From WJMT01 sp964456985 (GTDB taxonomy: Bacteria > Acidobacteriota > Aminicenantia > Aminicenantales > Aminicenantaceae): DNA of 36,750 bases. The position numbers were made by a program, and so were the translations under genes. The notes beneath the pieces are model-generated. The model had not been told where the DNA came from, did not search any database, and saw only the letters and a program-made list of their open reading frames with translations. Position 1 is the stretch's first letter, and each line of letters starts with the position of its first letter. Of the stretch, positions 32,746 to 36,750 are shown in pieces. The stretch covers positions 1-36,750 of the forward strand of contig CAYWDH010000029.1 in the NCBI GenBank assembly GCA_964456985.1, written 5' to 3'.

Positions 32746-33085
32746 GGAAGAAAATTAAAAAATAATAATTATTCTGATCAAATTATCACAAGGTAAAGAT
32801 AAACAGAGGAGGGAGTGATAAGGATCGATTGGGTGATGGAAAATTTTAATTCGTACCGAATATCTAAGGATCGCTTTTAATTAAAACGGATAGAGAATAT
32901 TGATGTCCAGATTATGGATGTACCATAGAAGGGAAATTATTCAAGTTAATCTTGAAAATTATAGATTGATAGAGAAAGGATGAGGAATAAAATGACCACT
33001 AAAAGATGTGTTCTTTTGTTTATAGATAGTTCCTGCAATAATAATCAAATATTGAGACCAGGCAGATAAAAGGAGGATAATAATA
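32746..33085. other. 340-base AT-rich gap inside the hydrolase cluster
   Basis: No gene can be supported here. Two tiny frames have ribosome-binding-site-like sequences (GTG at about 32816, 21 codons; ATG at 32992, 25 codons, preceded by AGGATGAGGA), but neither has recognisable content. The strong AAAGGAGG site at the right end belongs to the gene at 33086. Confidence 0.5.
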
Positions 33086-34303
33086 ATGAAAGTCGCAGCT
33101 ACCTTTTTATTTCTGTTTCTATTTTTATTAATGAGTTCATCCGCAGTGGCTTTTTCTGATCCTTATTCTGTTAAATCAGATACGGGCTATATTCAAGTTG
33201 ACGGCGGCAGGCTCTTTTATGAAGCGGCTGGTAAAGGTAAATGTACCGTCTTATTACACGATGGAATATTGCATCATGTCGTCTGGGATGAGCAATTCCC
33301 GGTGCTGATAGAGCATTACAGAGTGGTTCGATATGATCGCAGAGGTTTCGGTAAATCAACTCCTCCTCAGGCTCCCTTCTCCCATGTAGATGATCTCTAT
33401 CGTGTGTTCATGCAGTTGCATATCGAGAAGGCTATTTTACTCGGTATGTCGGGAGGCGGCGCCTTGGCTATTGACTTTACACTTAAATATCCTGAAAAAG
33501 TAAGCGCTTTGGTTTTGGCCGGAGCCGTTGTAAGCGGGTATACCTACTCCGGCCATTTTCTCACCCGAGGCGGTCATATAAAATCCCTTGCCGACTATCG
33601 GGATCCTGAAAAATTCATCCAGTATTTCGGATGGGACGATCCTTATGAGATCTATCCAGAAAACAAAGAAGCAAAGAAGAGATTTTTCAAGCTCCTAAAG
33701 GGCAATCCCCAAAATGTGACCGGAGCTTTGGGTTATTACAGCAAACCTCCGGAGCGTCCGGCGCTCCCTTATTTATCTGAAGTCAAGGTACCGGCTTTAA
33801 TCCTGATGGGGGAGTTTGATATTCCGGAGGTTCACGCCCACTCGGGGGCCATAGAGGCGGGAATTCCAAATGCGAAACGGGTCATTATTTCCCAATCCGG
33901 TCACTTGATTCCATTCGAACAACCAAAGGCATTCAATGCTGCTGTATTCAAATTCTTAAACAGTCTGGAATTCTTCAGCATTCTGAATTCCCAGGGAGTG
34001 GATGCCGCAGTTCACTATTTCTACAAGAAGCGTACATTGGAACCGGATGTCATTTTATTTGAAGAAGGAGAGATGAATGCTTTAGGGTATCAGTTCTTGC
34101 AAAAAAATGAAGTTAAAATTGCTATCAAGCTTTTTAAGTTAAATGTTGTCGTCTATTCTAATTCCTTCAATGTCTATGACAGCCTCGGTGAGGCTTATAT
34201 GAGAGACGGTCAGAGGGACCTGGCGATTCAAAACTACAGGAAATCCCTTGAGCTTAATCCAAATAATAACAATACCAGAGAAAAGCTTAAGGAATTGAAA
34301 TAA
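33086..34303 (+). CDS. Secreted alpha/beta hydrolase with C-terminal TPR tail
   Basis: The 405-residue product has a signal peptide (about 1-22, cleavage after VAF). The hydrolase domain shows VLLHDG at the oxyanion position (usually HGG), RYDRRGFGKS, the nucleophile elbow GMS122GGG, Asp245 (MGEFDIPEV) and His273 (SGHLIPFEQP), a complete catalytic triad. After residue 290 follow about 115 residues of a TPR-type module (GYQFLQKNEVKIAIKLFKLN, YDSLGEAYMRDGQRDLAIQNYRKSLELNPNN), the same module often seen at the end of secreted hydrolases in Bacteroidetes and Acidobacteria-like genomes. AAAGGAGG precedes the ATG. Its TAA is directly followed by the AGGAGG of the next gene, implying one mRNA. The substrate is unknown. 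Confidence 0.87.
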   Translation: MKVAATFLFLFLFLLMSSSAVAFSDPYSVKSDTGYIQVDGGRLFYEAAGKGKCTVLLHDGILHHVVWDEQFPVLIEHYRVVRYDRRGFGKSTPPQAPFSHVDDLYRVFMQLHIEKAILLGMSGGGALAIDFTLKYPEKVSALVLAGAVVSGYTYSGHFLTRGGHIKSLADYRDPEKFIQYFGWDDPYEIYPENKEAKKRFFKLLKGNPQNVTGALGYYSKPPERPALPYLSEVKVPALILMGEFDIPEVHAHSGAIEAGIPNAKRVIISQSGHLIPFEQPKAFNAAVFKFLNSLEFFSILNSQGVDAAVHYFYKKRTLEPDVILFEEGEMNALGYQFLQKNEVKIAIKLFKLNVVVYSNSFNVYDSLGEAYMRDGQRDLAIQNYRKSLELNPNNNNTREKLKELK

Positions 34304-34314
34304 AGGAGGTTATT

Positions 34315-36696
34315 ATGAAGAGATTTACAATTATCGGAACTTTATTGCTTTTTGCGGCATTAAGTGTTAAGGCTCAGGAAACAGATTTCCCCAAACTCAA
34401 AGGCCCATACTTGGGCCAAAAACCAGTAGGGATGACGCCTGAGATTTTTGCCCCTAACCTGCTATCAAAAGCACTTGGTTTATCATTTACACCCGATGGA
34501 AATGAATTATATTACACATCAAGGTCAAGAGTAATGTTTATGAGGCGAGAAAACAATCAATGGACAAAACCTCAAATCGCACCATTTTCAGGTAAATACC
34601 GGGATTGGGACCTCAATTTATCACCTGATGGCAAAAAACTATTCTTCACTTCAAAGCGTCCTGGTAAAAAGGATGGCGAGCTTCCAGATCATGCCGATAT
34701 CTGGGTAGTTAGTAGAACAGAAACTGGCTGGTCTGAACCCGAAAATATTGGTTTCCCTGTCAATACCGAACGCAATGAACTGCATCCTACAGTTTCCAGT
34801 AATGGAAACCTTTATTACTTTTCTGATTTAGAAGATGTAGCAGGGAGTGCGGATATCTATTGCTCAAAATTTATTGACAATAATTATACGACACCGGAAA
34901 AACTTGGAATAGAAATAAACTCGGAATCTTCTGATCTTGATCCTTTTGTAGCTCCTGATGAAAGTTATCTCATATTTCATTCCTACCGTCAGGGTGGGCA
35001 TGGAGAAGCTGACCTTTATATCAGTTTCCGAGAAAAAGATGGATCATGGGCTCAAGCAATAAATATGGGAGATAAAATCAATACGGAAGATCATGATTAT
35101 TGCGGAAGAGTTTCCCATGATGGTAAGTATCTTTTCTTTAAACGGCTTAAAATGGAACCAAGAAAATCTAACATTTACTGGGTGGATGCGAAAATCATCG
35201 AAGAATTCAGAAATCATAAACAAGAGATCCATCAAGCCGCAAAGGAAGGCAAATTTGACGCCGTAAAAAAAATGTTGAAAGAGGATCCTGATTTAGTTAA
35301 TGCAATAGATAGTGATGGTTTAACGCCTTTGCATTTGGCGGCAGAATACGGTCATCGACAAATTGTCGAATTACTTCTCCAAGAAGGAGCGGATATCAAT
35401 GCCAAATCCGGCTTCAAAAGAACTCCCTTACATTTTGCTGCTTCTTCAGGGCATGATGAAATTGTCAGTCTATTTATAGAAAAAGGCGCCGAGCTGAATA
35501 AAAACGACAGTTTTGTATTGACTCCAATCTTTCAAGCTGCTTACAACGGTCATAAAAACATCGTTGAAATGCTGCTATCTAATGGGATCAATTTAAACGC
35601 CACTGAGAAAAATAGTGTCACTCTGTTGCATGCCGCTGCGATATCCGGAAATCCGGAGCTCGTTGAAATGCTGTTAGATAAGGGAATCGACAGGAATGTC
35701 CGCAACATATTCGGCAAAACTCCCCTACATTTTGCAGCCTCGAGAGGACATAATGCTGCAGTCAAAACGCTTATTGATCGAGGAGCCGATATAAACATTA
35801 AAAGCCTGGATGGAAGGACTCCTCTGCAAACTGCCATCGACTGCGATCAAAAAGAGACCGCTGATCTATTGAAGGTTAAAGGAGCCGATAGCGGTCCGAG
35901 ACATTTCATCGTACCGGAAGGCCGGTATTTTGGTCAAAAACCACCAGGCTTGGAACCCGAAATTTTTGCTCCTGGTATTATTTCAACGGACGGCTATGAA
36001 TTTGCTATCACTTTCTCACCTGGCGGCAAGGAATTATATTTTACGCGAGCGGGCGGAGAAAAAAATTACCCCACCAATTATTTGATGGTTTGCCGCTATG
36101 AAGATAATCGATGGACTGAACCGGAGATTGCATCTTTTTCAGGCGAATATTTTGACTTTGAATCTCATATTTCCCCGAACGGCAATAGGCTTTATTTCGG
36201 TTCCCAGCGGCCAAAACCGCAGGGGATAAAGGCAGAAGGTGACATCTGGTTATTGGAAAAAACCGATCATGGCTGGGGAGAGCCAAAATTCCTGGATGCA
36301 CCTGTAAATAATGGCTTCGCAATGTATGTTACATCAGCAAAGAATGGGAATTTATATTATACCGGAGTCGATGGTCTTTACCGTTCTATTTATAAAAACG
36401 GAAAATACTCAGAACCGGAGAAACTGAAAGATGAAAACGGTGAATATTTCTCCGGTGCTCATCCATTCATAGCACCTGATGAAAGTTATCTCATTTTTGA
36501 CTCCGGTCCAGGCCTTATGATCAGCTTTCAAACAAAAGATGGAACCTGGACAAACGCAAAAAAAATGGGAATCATCCCCAATATGTGTCCAAGCGTATCT
36601 CCTGACGGCAAGTACCTGTTTTTTGCACGTCACGGGAATATTGTCTGGGTGGATGCGAAAATCATCGAAATCCTTAAGCCGAAAAATTTGAAGTAA
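34315..36696 (+). CDS. Secreted PD40-ankyrin-PD40 fusion protein
   Basis: The 793-residue product has a signal peptide (about 1-21) and three parts. Residues 22-300 form a PD40 propeller opening with GPYLGQKPVGMTPEIFAP and closing with NIYWVDAKIIEEFR. Residues about 303-522 hold six to seven ankyrin repeats (GLTPLHLAAEYGHRQIVELL, RTPLHFAASSGHDEIVSLF, TLLHAAAISGNPELVEMLL, KTPLHFAASRGHNAAVKTL). Residues about 523-793 repeat the propeller with its own opening signature (GRYFGQKPPGLEPEIFAPGIIST) and closing WVDAKIIEILKPKNLK. The ankyrin block therefore sits at the junction of two complete paralogous propellers. Ankyrin repeats outside the cytoplasm are uncommon; they bind proteins. AGGAGG at 34304-34309 directly follows the upstream stop codon. 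Confidence 0.88.
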   Translation: MKRFTIIGTLLLFAALSVKAQETDFPKLKGPYLGQKPVGMTPEIFAPNLLSKALGLSFTPDGNELYYTSRSRVMFMRRENNQWTKPQIAPFSGKYRDWDLNLSPDGKKLFFTSKRPGKKDGELPDHADIWVVSRTETGWSEPENIGFPVNTERNELHPTVSSNGNLYYFSDLEDVAGSADIYCSKFIDNNYTTPEKLGIEINSESSDLDPFVAPDESYLIFHSYRQGGHGEADLYISFREKDGSWAQAINMGDKINTEDHDYCGRVSHDGKYLFFKRLKMEPRKSNIYWVDAKIIEEFRNHKQEIHQAAKEGKFDAVKKMLKEDPDLVNAIDSDGLTPLHLAAEYGHRQIVELLLQEGADINAKSGFKRTPLHFAASSGHDEIVSLFIEKGAELNKNDSFVLTPIFQAAYNGHKNIVEMLLSNGINLNATEKNSVTLLHAAAISGNPELVEMLLDKGIDRNVRNIFGKTPLHFAASRGHNAAVKTLIDRGADINIKSLDGRTPLQTAIDCDQKETADLLKVKGADSGPRHFIVPEGRYFGQKPPGLEPEIFAPGIISTDGYEFAITFSPGGKELYFTRAGGEKNYPTNYLMVCRYEDNRWTEPEIASFSGEYFDFESHISPNGNRLYFGSQRPKPQGIKAEGDIWLLEKTDHGWGEPKFLDAPVNNGFAMYVTSAKNGNLYYTGVDGLYRSIYKNGKYSEPEKLKDENGEYFSGAHPFIAPDESYLIFDSGPGLMISFQTKDGTWTNAKKMGIIPNMCPSVSPDGKYLFFARHGNIVWVDAKIIEILKPKNLK

Positions 36697-36709
36697 AGGG
36701 GAAAAATCT

Positions 36710-36750
36710 GTGAAAAATAAAACAATTTATATTGGAATTTTAATAGCCAT
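36710..36750 (+). CDS. Start of a further exported protein, cut by the window edge
   Basis: A GTG at 36710, with AAAGGGGAAAA at 36696-36706 as ribosome binding site, opens a frame (MKNKTIYIGILIA) that looks like the beginning of a signal peptide. Only 13 codons are in the window. It lies 13 bases after the PD40-ankyrin-PD40 gene and is probably part of the same operon. Confidence 0.5.
   Translation, partial: MKNKTIYIGILIA

Noticed and set aside
32816..33069. Two tiny frames (21 and 25 codons) with ribosome-binding-site-like sequences
   Set aside because: Purine-rich sequence is common in this AT-rich gap and the peptides have no recognisable features; evidence is too weak to call genes.

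Overview
The window reads as a chromosomal stretch of a Gram-negative-type bacterium with a heavy load of secreted and periplasmic proteins. Most products start with a signal peptide or a lipoprotein signal. There is no phage, IS element, CRISPR array, tRNA or rRNA. Several features recall Acidobacteriota/Aminicenantota-like genomes: a PadR regulator coupled to an FtsX-type permease with an N-terminal prefix domain, PD40 propellers opening with a GPYLGQKPxGMTPEIFAP signature, CRTAC1-like FG-GAP proteins, and giant propeller regulators. This taxonomic guess is an inference from gene content, not a measurement.

Layout. Positions 123-3154 hold a secreted 6-bladed propeller protein and a convergent FG-GAP/ASPIC protein. 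Positions 3277-6895 hold a tight operon: ECF sigma factor, zinc-finger anti-sigma factor and two exported HEAT-repeat proteins. Positions 7134-10247 hold a PadR regulator with a near-consensus promoter that predicts a leaderless mRNA, an FtsX/MacB-type permease, and a 59-codon frame encoding only the tail of a HEAT protein. Positions 10336-12462 hold a sulfatase-fold/TPR protein. On the minus strand, 15035-12464 is an energy-coupling-factor transporter cassette (S, methyltransferase, T, A), preceded by a ClC chloride transporter (16803-15136).

Positions 17060-19417 encode a GH127 beta-L-arabinofuranosidase lipoprotein, followed by hairpins and a decayed homoserine dehydrogenase fragment. An S41 peptidase (minus) leads to the most striking block. 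Two very large regulators, each with 14 predicted propeller blades, a Y_Y_Y-like domain and one membrane span, end in different DNA-binding domains (LuxR-type at 21790-24513 minus; AraC-type at 26012-28810 plus). Between them lies a membrane-anchored M23 peptidase, preceded by a sigma-54-like promoter and a potentially structured leader.

From 28941 to the right edge all genes are on the plus strand: a DUF4097 repeat protein with a cysteine ladder, a gene graveyard (serine hydrolase remnant joined to a PD40 tail), a PD40 protein, two alpha/beta hydrolases that both end in TPRs, a PD40-ankyrin-PD40 fusion, and the first codons of a further exported protein. The close spacing and strong ribosome binding sites from 30592 on suggest co-expression of a secreted hydrolase/propeller set. 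No substrate can be assigned from sequence alone.
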